Assembly: GCF_013177455.1 (NCBI RefSeq)
Contig: NZ_CP053660.1
Span: 248,001 to 312,000, forward strand
Direction of reading: 5' to 3'
Length of the DNA: 64,000 nucleotides
DNA from: Nocardioides marmotae
GTDB taxonomy: Bacteria > Actinomycetota > Actinomycetes > Propionibacteriales > Nocardioidaceae
The position numbers and the translations under genes are program-made. Shown piece by piece: positions 52,862 through 62,600 of the stretch (its first letter is position 1; the number at the start of each line of letters is the position of its first letter). The notes beneath the pieces were generated by a model, which did not search any database, was not told where the DNA came from, and was given only the letters and a program-made list of their open reading frames with translations.

Positions 52862-54244
52862 GTGACCACCTCACTGACCGACGTGCAGCGGCGACTCGAC
52901 GACGAGATGCCCGCGCTCCTGGCCAAGCACGACGTCCCCGGCGCTGCCTGGGCCGTCCTCAAGGACGGGGAGGTCGTCGACGGCGCGACCGGCCTCCTCA
53001 GCACGGCGACCGGGGTCGAGGCCACCGCCGACTCGGTCTTCCAGATCGGCTCGATCACCAAGCTGTGGACCAGCACGCTGGTCATGCAGCTGGTCGACGA
53101 GGGGCTGCTCGACCTCGACGCCCCGGTCCAGCGCTACCTCCCGAAGCTGCGCCTGCGCGACGCCGACGCCGCCGCGGCGATCACCACGCGGCAGCTGCTC
53201 ATGCACACCGCCGGCTTCGAGGGCGACATCTTCACCGACACCGGCCCGGGCGACGACGCCATCGAGAAGTACGTCGAGGTCCTCGCCGACGTGCCGCAGC
53301 TCTTCGCGCCGGGCGAGCAGTTCTCCTACAACAACGCCGGATACTGCCTGCTCGGCCGGCTCGTGGAGGTCCTCCGCGAGAAGACGTACGACGCGTGCCT
53401 GCGCGAGCACCTCTTCGCACCGCTCGGACTGACCCACGCCGCGACCAGCCCCTACGAGGCGATCCTGTTCCGCGCGGCCGTCGGCCACGTGCAGCCCGAG
53501 CCCGACGCGGCGTACGAGCCGGCCCCGATGTGGGCGATGGCCCGCTCCAACGCACCCGCCGGCACGATGCTCGCGATGCGCCCCCGCGACCTGGTGACCT
53601 TCGCGCGGATGCACCTGGAGGACGGTCGGTCGGCCACGGGCGAGCAGGTGCTCGCGCCGGGCACGGCGGCCGCGATGCAGGCGCGCGCGGTGGACCTGCC
53701 GCCGACCGGGATCATGGGCTCCTCGTGGGGCCTGGGCTTCGAGCGCTTCGACATGCCGACCGGTGACGTCGTCGGCCACGACGGCAACACGATCGGGCAG
53801 TCCGCGTTCCTGCGGATGGTGCCCGAGGCCGGCCTCGCGATCGCGCTGCTCACCAACGGCGGCGACGTCTTCGCGCTCTACCACGACGTGGTGGGCCGCC
53901 TGCTCCCCGAGCTCAGCGGCACGAGCATCCCCGAGCTGCCCACCCCGCCGTCGGAGCCGCAGCCGGTGGACGCCAGCCGGTACGTCGGCACCTACTCCGC
54001 CGAGGTCCTCGACCTCGTCGTCCGCCAGGACGAGGAGCAGCGGATCTGGGTGGACACGATCTACAAGGGCGTCTTCGCCGACATGCCGCCGGAGGAGCCC
54101 ACCGAGCTGGTCGGCTTCGGCCCTGACAGCCTGATCCCGCTCCGGCCGGACCGCGGCATGCACATGCCGCACAACTTCCTCGGCGACGACGGCACGGGCC
54201 GGGCGCGCTACCTCCACCTCGGCCGCGCCTTCCAGCGCGCCTGA
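52862..54244 (+). CDS. Serine hydrolase of the class C beta-lactamase/D-aminopeptidase family
   Basis: A 460-residue penicillin-binding-protein-fold hydrolase. The nucleophile is Ser64 with Lys67 in FQIGSITKLW, the YxN element is FSYNNAGYCLLG, and the third motif is VGHDGNTIGQSAF. A separate C-terminal beta domain of about 110 residues follows (ASRYVGTYSAEVLDLVV), as in D-aminopeptidases and esterases of the family. No signal peptide is seen, so it is probably cytoplasmic and acts on imported peptides or esters. It lies 57 bases before the ABC importer genes. The S9 fusion protein downstream carries a closely similar domain. Confidence 0.87.
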   Translation: MTTSLTDVQRRLDDEMPALLAKHDVPGAAWAVLKDGEVVDGATGLLSTATGVEATADSVFQIGSITKLWTSTLVMQLVDEGLLDLDAPVQRYLPKLRLRDADAAAAITTRQLLMHTAGFEGDIFTDTGPGDDAIEKYVEVLADVPQLFAPGEQFSYNNAGYCLLGRLVEVLREKTYDACLREHLFAPLGLTHAATSPYEAILFRAAVGHVQPEPDAAYEPAPMWAMARSNAPAGTMLAMRPRDLVTFARMHLEDGRSATGEQVLAPGTAAAMQARAVDLPPTGIMGSSWGLGFERFDMPTGDVVGHDGNTIGQSAFLRMVPEAGLAIALLTNGGDVFALYHDVVGRLLPELSGTSIPELPTPPSEPQPVDASRYVGTYSAEVLDLVVRQDEEQRIWVDTIYKGVFADMPPEEPTELVGFGPDSLIPLRPDRGMHMPHNFLGDDGTGRARYLHLGRAFQRA

Positions 54245-54301
54245 CCACCCCACCGTCCATCCCAGCGAGCCCCAGCCACCCCTAGCGACGAGGAACCCTC
54301 G

Positions 54302-55870
54302 ATGAAGCGCACCGCAGCACCGATCGCACTGTCCCTGGCCGCGGCCGCGCTGGTGGGCTGCGGCGCCACCGGCGGCGGCTCGGGTGACGGCGGCGGGGGC
54401 GACGCCGACGGCGGCGTCGTCGACGGCGGCACCTTCACCATGGCGATGAACGCCGACCCGGGGAACCTCGACCCGCAGTCGTCGGTCTCCAGCGCCCTGT
54501 TCAGCATCAGCCAGCTGCCCTACGACCGGCTGCTCAACGTCGACTTCGACAGCGGTGAGGTCGTCTCCGGCCTGGCCTCGGAGTGGGCGGTCGACGGGAC
54601 GACGATCAGCCTCACCCTGGCCGAGGGCATCACCTGCTCCGACGGCGCCGAGCTCACCGCCTCCGACGTCGCGGCCAACCTCGACCACGTCGCGGACCCG
54701 AAGAGCAAGAGCCCCTTCCTCGGCACGTTCCTGCCGGTGGGGGCGAAGACGACGGCCGACGACGCCGCGCGCACCGTCACCGTCGAGCTGGCCGAGCCGG
54801 CGCCGTTCGCGCTCCAGGGCCTCGCCAACGTGCCGATCATCTGCGCCGCCGGGCTGGAGGACCGCGCCTCGCTCGCCGAGCAGAGCCTCGGCACCGGCCC
54901 CTACGAGCTGACCGAGGCCGCGCCCGGGGACAGCTACACCTACACGATCCGCGACGGGTACACCTGGGGCCCGGGTGGCGCCGCCACCGACACCGAGGGG
55001 CTGCCGGACACCATCGTGGTCAAGGTCGTGCAGAACGAGTCGACCGCCGCGAACCTGCTGCTCTCCGGGCAGCTCAACGGCGCGATCGTCAACGGCCCCG
55101 ACACCAAGCGGCTCGAGGCGGCCGGCCTGACGACGTACGACACCGCCGCGATCAGCGGCGAGCAGTTCTACAACCAGGCCGAGGGCCGCGCGACCAGCGA
55201 CCCCGAGGTGCGCCTCGCGCTCACCCAGGCGCTCGACCTCGAGGAGCTCCAGGGCGTCCTCACCTCCGGCGCGGGCAGCCCGGCCACGACGCTGGCCGCC
55301 CTCGACCCGGTCGCCTGCCCGGGTGACTCGGTCAGCGCGGCGCTGCCGGCCCAGGACGTCGACGCGGCGACCGCGGCCCTCGCGGACGCCGACGTGCCGG
55401 GGCTGACCTTCCTCTTCGACCCGAGCAGCGGCAGCGGCGTCGGGGCGGCCGCGGAGCTCGCGGTGCAGCAGTGGAAGGCCGCCGGCGTCACCGTGACCCC
55501 CAAGCCGCAGAGCGGCTCGGCGATCCAGCAGACCGTCTTCGGCACGGGCGACTGGGACATCGCCTGGCTGCCGCTCAACGTCAGCAGCCCCGACCAGCTC
55601 GTGCCGTTCCTCTCCGGCCCGGGGGTCGCCGAGGGCGGCACCAACTTCGCCGCGATCGACAACCCCGACTACGTGGCCGGGGTCGAGGAGGCCTCGGCGA
55701 TGGTCGGCCAGGAGGGCTGCGACACCTGGCTGGAGGCCGAGTCGTTCCTGGTCGCCGAGGCCGACGTGGTGCCGTTCGCCAACACCGTCGGCAAGACCTG
55801 GCAGCAGGGCGCGGAGTTCGAGTACCCCGGCCAGATGGTGCCCACCAGCATCCGCATGCTGGCGAAGTGA
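54302..55870 (+). CDS. Oligopeptide-type ABC transporter substrate-binding lipoprotein
   Basis: A 522-residue family 5 solute-binding protein. A signal peptide ends in the lipobox ALVGC (Cys20), followed by a Gly/Asp-rich linker of about 25 residues. The mature fold starts FTMAMNADPGNLDPQSSVSSALFSISQLPYDRLL and has the conserved DVAANLDHVADP and LGTGPYELTEAAPGDSYTYTI blocks. Family members bind peptides, nickel or opines. The flanking peptidases favour peptides. It is first of the importer genes and is followed three bases later by the permease. Confidence 0.92.
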   Translation: MKRTAAPIALSLAAAALVGCGATGGGSGDGGGGDADGGVVDGGTFTMAMNADPGNLDPQSSVSSALFSISQLPYDRLLNVDFDSGEVVSGLASEWAVDGTTISLTLAEGITCSDGAELTASDVAANLDHVADPKSKSPFLGTFLPVGAKTTADDAARTVTVELAEPAPFALQGLANVPIICAAGLEDRASLAEQSLGTGPYELTEAAPGDSYTYTIRDGYTWGPGGAATDTEGLPDTIVVKVVQNESTAANLLLSGQLNGAIVNGPDTKRLEAAGLTTYDTAAISGEQFYNQAEGRATSDPEVRLALTQALDLEELQGVLTSGAGSPATTLAALDPVACPGDSVSAALPAQDVDAATAALADADVPGLTFLFDPSSGSGVGAAAELAVQQWKAAGVTVTPKPQSGSAIQQTVFGTGDWDIAWLPLNVSSPDQLVPFLSGPGVAEGGTNFAAIDNPDYVAGVEEASAMVGQEGCDTWLEAESFLVAEADVVPFANTVGKTWQQGAEFEYPGQMVPTSIRMLAK

Positions 55871-55873
55871 CCC

Positions 55874-56872
55874 GTGGCCACCACGGCGATCCCGGGGCCG
55901 ACCCGGCCGGCGCGCAGCCTCGAGGCCCGGCCCTGGCTGCGGTTCGGGCTGCGCCGGACGGGCCGGCTGCTGGTCTCGCTGTGGGTGCTGCTGACCGCGT
56001 CGTTCCTCATGACGCACCTGATCCCGGGCGATCCGGTGCGCGGCGCCCTGGGGCCGACGGCCCCGGCGGACCTGGTCGCGGCCAAGCGGGCCTCGCTCGG
56101 GCTCGACGACCCGCTGCCGGTGCAGTACCTCGACCACCTGCGCGGCGTCCTCACCGGTGACCTCGGCACCTCGCTGATCTCCCAGGTGCCGGTCTCCGAC
56201 GTCATCGGCCAGCGGCTCCCGGCGACGCTGTGGCTGGCGGTCCTCGGGTTCGTGGTCGCCGTGGCCGTCGCGGTCCCGGTTGGCGTGGCCGCCGGCGTCC
56301 TCACCCGGCGCGGGCACGGCCGCCGCACCGAGCTGGCCTTCACCGGCACCAGCGTCGTGCTCGGCACCATCCCGGACTTCCTGGTGGGCGTCGGGCTGGT
56401 CTACGTCTTCGGCGTCCGCCTCGGCCTGCTCCCCGTCGCCGGCAACGACACCCTCTCCTCGCTGGTGCTGCCGGTCCTCGCGCTGGCGATCGGTCCGGCG
56501 GCGATCCTGGCGCGGATCCTGCGGGTGGAGATGGTCCGGGTGCTCCAGGCCGACTTCATCCGTACGGCGCGTGCCAAGCGCCTCCCCGCCCACACCGTCC
56601 ACCTGCGGCACGCCCTGCCCAACGCGCTCACCGCCGCGCTGACGCTGTGCGGGCTGCTGCTCGGGGCGATGGTCGCCGGCACGGTGCTGGTGGAGAACGT
56701 CTTCGCCTGGCCCGGCCTGGGCAGCACGATCGTCTCCTCGATCCTCAACAAGGACTACCCGGTCGTGCAGGGGATCGTCCTGGTCTACGGCGTCGGCGTC
56801 CTGCTCGTGAACACCCTCGTCGACGTGGTCCTCGCGCTGCTCGACCCGCGCTCGATGATCCGGGAGGACTGA
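55874..56872 (+). CDS. ABC transporter permease, DppB-like
   Basis: A 332-residue inner-membrane permease. After an N-terminal helix (LVSLWVLLTASFLMTHLIPGDPVRG) it has the family's LGLDDPLPVQYLDHLRGVLTGDLGTSL segment and five more helices. The cytoplasmic EAA loop is in EMVRVLQADFIRTARAKRLPAHTVHLRHALPNAL. It should pair with the permease half of the next protein. The GTG start is three bases after the binding-protein stop, and one base separates its stop from the next ATG. Confidence 0.92.
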   Translation: MATTAIPGPTRPARSLEARPWLRFGLRRTGRLLVSLWVLLTASFLMTHLIPGDPVRGALGPTAPADLVAAKRASLGLDDPLPVQYLDHLRGVLTGDLGTSLISQVPVSDVIGQRLPATLWLAVLGFVVAVAVAVPVGVAAGVLTRRGHGRRTELAFTGTSVVLGTIPDFLVGVGLVYVFGVRLGLLPVAGNDTLSSLVLPVLALAIGPAAILARILRVEMVRVLQADFIRTARAKRLPAHTVHLRHALPNALTAALTLCGLLLGAMVAGTVLVENVFAWPGLGSTIVSSILNKDYPVVQGIVLVYGVGVLLVNTLVDVVLALLDPRSMIRED

Positions 56873-56873
56873 G

Positions 56874-58877
56874 ATGAGCACGGTGGCGGACCGGGTCTCC
56901 GCGTCGCGCTGGGCGGGCGTCGTCCGCACGCCCCTCGGGCTGGCGACCATGGCGCTGACCGTCGCGATGCTGGTGCTCGCCGTGGTGGCGCCGATGCTGT
57001 GGGCCGACGCCGCGAGCGCCATCGACACCGGCGACATCCTCGCCGGGCCCTCGGCCGAGCACTGGGCGGGCACCGACAACCTCGGCCGCGACATCGCCCT
57101 GCGCACCCTCGTGGCCACCCGGCTCTCCATCGGGCTCGCCCTCGGCGCCACCGCGATCGCGGTCGCGATGGGGCTGGTCCTCGGCACGGCGCCGCTGCTG
57201 CTCGGTCGTCGCGCCGGCCGGACGGTCGTCGCCGCGGTCAACATCGCCGTCGCCTTCCCCAGCCTCCTGCTGGCGCTGTTCTTCGCGGTGGTCTTCGGGG
57301 TGGGCGCCACCGGCGCGGTGCTCGCGGTCGGGTTCGCCGGCGCGCCGAGCTTCGCGCGGCTGGTGCAGACCCTGGTCGCCGGCGTCGCGGCGCACGACTA
57401 CGTCTCGGCCGCCCGCGTCGCCGGTGTCGGCGAGCTGCGCATCCTGGTGCGGCACGTGCTGCCCAACATCGCCGAGCCGCTCATCGTCAACGCCACCATC
57501 GGCGCCGGCTCCGCGCTGCTCGCCTTCGCCGGACTGTCCTTCCTCGGGCTCGGCGTGCAGGCCCCCGCCTACGACTGGGGCCGGCTGCTCTTCGAGGGGG
57601 TCGGCTCGCTCTACGTCAACCCCGTCGCGGCCTTCGCGCCCGGCGCCGCGGTGCTGCTCGCCGGCCTCGCGCTCAACCTGCTCGGGGAGTCGGCGGCCAA
57701 GGCCGTCGGCCTCGCCTCGCCTGGCGACCTGGCGCTCTCGCCCCGGCGCCGCCGCGCCGCCACCGCCGCCGCCACAGTCACGGGCCCGACGCCCGCGCCG
57801 GGCCCGGCCGAGCCGGACCCGCGCACCACCGACGCGGACTCCACGGACACGGCAGAGCCCGAGGACCTGGTCCTCGACGTCCGCGACCTGCACGTCGGCT
57901 TCCCCGGCCGCGACGGCGACGTCGAGCCGGTGCGCGGCGTGACCTTCGCGGTCCGCCGCGGGGAGGCGGTGGGCATCGTCGGCGAGTCCGGGTCGGGCAA
58001 GTCGCTGACCGCGCTGGCGGTCGCCCAGCTGCTCGACGACCTCGCCGACGTACGCGCCGAGCGCCTCGACGTGCTCGGGGAGGACCTCACCGTGCCCGGC
58101 GGCCAGGAGCGGCGCCACCACCTCGGCACCTCCCTGGCGATGGTCTTCCAGGACCCGATGTCCTCCTTCAACCCCACGACCCGGATCGGCGCCCAGCTCG
58201 CCGAGGTCGCCCGGCACCACCAGGGGATGGGGCGCCGCGAGGCGATGGACCGGGCGGTCGACCGACTCGACGCGGTGCGCATCGAGGACGCCGAGCGCCG
58301 CGCCCGCCAGCACCCCCACGAGTTCTCCGGCGGCATGCGCCAGCGGGCGATGATCGGCATGGGGCTGATGGGCTCGCCCTCGCTGGTCATCGCCGACGAG
58401 CCGACCACGGCCCTCGACGTCACCGTGCAGCAGCAGGTCCTCGACCTGCTCCAGGCGATCCGCCGCGCCGACGACGTCGCGCTCGTCCTGATCAGCCACG
58501 ACGTGACGGTCGTCGGCGAGGTCTGCGACCGGGTGCTCGTGATGTACGCCGGCCGGATCGTCGAGGACCTCGCCGCCGCCGAGCTCACCACGGCCGCCCG
58601 CCACCCCTACACCCGCGCGCTCGTCGCCGCGGTGCCCACCATGGAGACCGACCTCGACCGGCCGCTGACGGTGATCCCCGGCCGTCCGGTGGACCCCGCC
58701 GACGTCCCCGTCGGCTGCGCGTACGCCGCCCGCTGCCCGCTCGCGAGCGACCGCTGCCGGGCCGAGGACCCGCCGCTGGCCGGCGACGGCACGGCCCACC
58801 GGGTCGCGTGCTGGCACGCCGGGGAGCCGATCGACATCGACCGGGGCGGCCGCCCCCTGGCCGTGGAGGCGACATGA
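56874..58877 (+). CDS. Fused ABC transporter permease (DppC-like) and ATPase (DppD-like)
   Basis: A 667-residue fusion. Residues about 1–290 form the DppC-type permease with five or six helices, the GTDNLGRDIALRTLVATRLSIGLALG block, and an EAA loop near DYVSAARVAGVGELRILVRHVLPNI. A Pro/Thr/Asp-rich linker leads at about residue 325 to the ATPase, with Walker A GESGSGKS, signature FSGGMRQRAMIGMGL, Walker B LVIADEPTTALD and the oligopeptide C-terminal Cys motif CAYAARCPLASDRC. Permease and ATPase are usually separate proteins in this family. It overlaps the second ATPase gene as ATGA. Confidence 0.9.
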   Translation: MSTVADRVSASRWAGVVRTPLGLATMALTVAMLVLAVVAPMLWADAASAIDTGDILAGPSAEHWAGTDNLGRDIALRTLVATRLSIGLALGATAIAVAMGLVLGTAPLLLGRRAGRTVVAAVNIAVAFPSLLLALFFAVVFGVGATGAVLAVGFAGAPSFARLVQTLVAGVAAHDYVSAARVAGVGELRILVRHVLPNIAEPLIVNATIGAGSALLAFAGLSFLGLGVQAPAYDWGRLLFEGVGSLYVNPVAAFAPGAAVLLAGLALNLLGESAAKAVGLASPGDLALSPRRRRAATAAATVTGPTPAPGPAEPDPRTTDADSTDTAEPEDLVLDVRDLHVGFPGRDGDVEPVRGVTFAVRRGEAVGIVGESGSGKSLTALAVAQLLDDLADVRAERLDVLGEDLTVPGGQERRHHLGTSLAMVFQDPMSSFNPTTRIGAQLAEVARHHQGMGRREAMDRAVDRLDAVRIEDAERRARQHPHEFSGGMRQRAMIGMGLMGSPSLVIADEPTTALDVTVQQQVLDLLQAIRRADDVALVLISHDVTVVGEVCDRVLVMYAGRIVEDLAAAELTTAARHPYTRALVAAVPTMETDLDRPLTVIPGRPVDPADVPVGCAYAARCPLASDRCRAEDPPLAGDGTAHRVACWHAGEPIDIDRGGRPLAVEAT

Positions 58878-59620
58878 GCGAGCTGCGCTTCGAGGAGGTG
58901 AGCGTCCGCTACGGGCGCAGCACCGTCGTGGACGGGGTCTCCCTCGTCGTACCGCCCGGCGAGGTCGTCGGCCTGGTCGGCGAGTCCGGCTCCGGCAAGT
59001 CCACCCTGGCCCGCGCGGCCGTCGGCCTCGCGCCGCTGCACGGCGGGGCGATCCTGCTCGACGGGGAGCCGGTCCCGGTGCGCGGCCGGCACCGCCCGGT
59101 GCAGATGGTCTTCCAGGACCCGTTCTCCTCCCTCGACCCCCGGATGACGATCGGCGAGAGCATCGCCGAGGCGATGCCGCGCGAGCTGGCCCGCTCCGGC
59201 CGCTCCGCCGAGGTGGCGCGGCTGCTCGGGCTGGTCCACCTCGATCCCGCCCGGGCCCGCTCCCGCCCCGCGGAGCTCTCCGGCGGCCAGCGCCAGCGGG
59301 TCGCCCTGGCCCGCGCCCTGGCCGCGCGGCCGGCGGTCGTCGTCGCCGACGAGATCACCTCCGCCCTCGACGTGTCGGTCCAGGGCACCGTCCTCAACCT
59401 GGTCCGGGAGCTCCAGCGCGAGCTGGGCCTCTCGATGCTCTTCATCTCCCACAACCTCGCCGTCGTCCGCTACGTCGCGTCGTACGTCGCCGTGATGCAC
59501 CGCGGCGTGCTGGTCGAGCAGGGCCCCGCCTCGCAGGTGCTCGCCGATCCGGCCGAGCCCTACACGCGCGACCTGCTGGCCGCCGTCCCCGGCAGCACCG
59601 TCCGAAGGAGCCACCCATGA
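58874..59620 (+). CDS. ABC transporter ATPase, DppF-like
   Basis: A 248-residue ATPase that completes the importer. Walker A is GESGSGKST, the Q-loop is MVFQDPFSSLDPRMTI, the signature is LSGGQRQRVALARALA, Walker B is VVVADEITSALD, and the switch His is in FISHNLAVVRY. It is shorter than typical DppF (about 320 residues) and lacks the C-terminal cysteine extension, which the fused partner has. Both ends overlap neighbours as ATGA, so the importer and the peptidase fusion are translationally coupled. Confidence 0.92.
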   Translation: MSELRFEEVSVRYGRSTVVDGVSLVVPPGEVVGLVGESGSGKSTLARAAVGLAPLHGGAILLDGEPVPVRGRHRPVQMVFQDPFSSLDPRMTIGESIAEAMPRELARSGRSAEVARLLGLVHLDPARARSRPAELSGGQRQRVALARALAARPAVVVADEITSALDVSVQGTVLNLVRELQRELGLSMLFISHNLAVVRYVASYVAVMHRGVLVEQGPASQVLADPAEPYTRDLLAAVPGSTVRRSHP

Positions 59621-62600
59621 CCCGCCCCCCGCGCATCGACGACCTCACCGAGCTGGCGGTGCCCTCGCAGCCGGCGCTCTCCCCGGACGGCGCCACCGTC
59701 GTCCACGTGGTCCGCACCCTCGACCTCGCCGAGGACCGCACCGTCGACCGGCTCTGGCTCGTCGGTGCCGTGGGGGGAGCCGCCGGGGGAGACGCCCGGC
59801 CGCTGACCACCGGCCCCGAGGACACCGCGCCCGCGTGGTCCCCCGACGGCACGACCATCGCCTTCCTCCGCGCCGGCCAGGTGCACCTGGTGGCGGCGAC
59901 CGGCGGCGAGCCGCGGGCGGTCACCGACCTCCCGCTCGGCGCCGGCGCGCCCGCGTGGAGCCCCGACGGCACCCGCCTGCTCCTCTCCGCCCCCGTCGAC
60001 CCGGCCCCCGTCGACCCGGCGTGCCCCGGCGACCCCGCTGCGCCCGTGGTGGCGCAGCGGCTGGACTACCAGTCCGACGGCGCCGGGCTGCTCGGCGCGG
60101 TGCGCCGCCAGGTCCACGTCGTCGACGTCGCCTCCGACGAGGTCCGCCGGGTCACCGAGGGCGTCGACCACGCCGACGGCGCGGTCTGGTCGCCCGACGG
60201 GCGCACCGTCGCGTTCCTCCGCCGGGTCGGGGAGGACAGCGACCTGACCTTCCGCACGGCCGTCCACCTGCTCGAGGTCGAGGACCGCAAGGCCACCCCG
60301 CGGGTCGTCGCGCTCGCCGACGGCCTGGCCGGGGCGGTCACCTTCGCCCCCGACGGCGCGAGCCTGCTGGTCATCGGCCACCCCGGCGACCCGGTCGGCC
60401 ACCAGCGGCTGCTGCGCGTGCCGCTGGACGGCGGGGCGCCGCGCGACCTCACCGGACACCTCGACCGCAACGTGATGGCCGGCGGGCCGGCGTACCCCGG
60501 CGCGCGCCCGCACGTGCTCCCCGACGGCCGCGTGCTCCTCGCCGTCCGCGACCGCGGGTGCACCCACCTGTGGGCGCTCGAGGCGACCGACCCCGCGAGC
60601 GACAGGGCGCCGTCCGCGACCCCGGTGCTCGCCGGCGCCGGCCGGGTCGTCTCCGGGCTCTCGGTCGTCGGGGAGACCGCCGTCGTCGTGCTGGCCACGC
60701 CGACGTCGTACGGCGAGCTGGTCGCGCTCGACCTCGCGACCGGCGCCGAGACCGTGCTGACCGACCACGGCGCGCCGCTGGCCGACGTCGAGCGGTACCT
60801 GCCCGAGCAGCGCACCTTCACCATCTCCGACGGCGTCGAGGTCGAGGGCTGGCTGGTCCGCGACCCGGCGCGCTCCGGGCCCCGCCCGCTGCTCGTCGAC
60901 GTCCACGGCGGCCCGCACAACGCGTGGAACGCCGCCGCCGACGAGATGCACCCCTACCACCAGGAGCTCGCCGCCCGGGGCTGGGCGGTGCTGCTGGTCA
61001 ACCCGCGCGGCAGCGACGGCTACGGCGAGGAGTTCTACGACGGCGTCAACGGGGCCTGGGGCACAGCCGACGCCCGCGACTTCCTCGAGCCGGTCGACGC
61101 GCTCGTCGCCGAGGGGGTCGCCGACGCCGACCGGCTGGCGATCACCGGCTACAGCTACGGCGGGTTCACCACCTGCTGGCTCACCGCCCACGACGACCGG
61201 TTCAAGGCCGGCGTCGCCGGCGGCGTGGTCAGCGACATGGTCAGCATGTACGGCACCTGCGACGACGGCACCTGCATGAGCTCCTACGAGCTCGGCGGCA
61301 CCCCCTGGGAGCAGCCCGAGGCGTACGCCGCCATGTCGCCGATCACCCACGTCGACCGGGTCACCACCCCCACGCTCGTGCTGCACGGCCTCGAGGACCG
61401 CACCTGCCCCGTGGGCCAGGCCCAGCAGTGGCACACCTCGCTGCGCCACCGCGGCGTGCCCACCGAGCTGGTGCTCTACCCCGGCGCGGCGCACGCGTTC
61501 ATCCTGCTCGGCCGCCCCTCCCACCGCCTCGACTACGCCCACCGCGTCGTGGAGTGGGTCGAGCGGCACGTGCTGCGCGGCGGCCGACCGCGGCTCGACG
61601 CCGCCCACTGGCAGCGCCGGCTCACCGCCCTGGCCGAGAAGCACGGCGTGCCCGGTGCGCAGCTCGGCATCCTCCGCCTCGGCGACCCGTCCGACCCCGG
61701 CGCGGGCGGTGACGAGCAGGTCGTCGCCACCCACGGCGTGCTGAGCCTCGACACCGGCGCCCCGGTCACCCGCGACTCGGTCTTCCAGATCGGCTCGATC
61801 ACCAAGGTGTGGACCGCCACCGTGGTCATGCAGCTGGTCGACGAGGGGCTCGCCGACCTCGACGCGCCGGTGGTGGAGGTGCTGCCCGAGCTGCGGCTCG
61901 CCGACCCCGACGTCACCAAGCAGGTCACGCTGCGCCACCTGCTCACCCACACCAGCGGCATCGACGGCGACGTCTTCACCGACACCGGCCGCGGCGACGA
62001 CTGCCTGGAGAAGTACGTCGCGCTGCTCCACGAGCAGACCCAGAACCACCCGCTCGGTGCCACCTGGTCCTACTGCAACGCCGGCTTCTCCGTCCTCGGC
62101 CGGGTGATCGAGGTGCTCACCGGCACCACCTGGGACCAGGCGCTGCGCGAGCGGCTCTTCACCCCGCTCGGCATGCGGCACGCGCTGACCCTGCCCGAGG
62201 AGGCGTTGCTCGAGGCGGCCGCCGTCGGCCACGTCACCGAGGACGGCCGCAAGCAGACCGCGCCGGTCTGGCAGCTGCCCCGCTCGGTCGGGCCGGCCGG
62301 CCTGGTCACCGCCGACGCCGCCGACGTCCTCGCCTTCGCCCGGCTGCACCTCACCGAGGGCCTCGCGCCCGACGGCACCCGCGTGCTGGGCGAGGAGACC
62401 GCGCGGGCGATGGCCGCCCACCAGGCCGAGCTGCCCGACGTGCACTCCCTCGGCGACTCCTGGGGCCTGGGCTGGATCCGGTTCGGCTGGGACGGGCGCC
62501 GCGTCTACGGCCACGACGGCAACACCATCGGCCAGGCGGCGTTCCTCCGGGTGCTGCCCGAGGCCGGCCTGGCGGTGACCCTGCTGACCAACAACGACGG

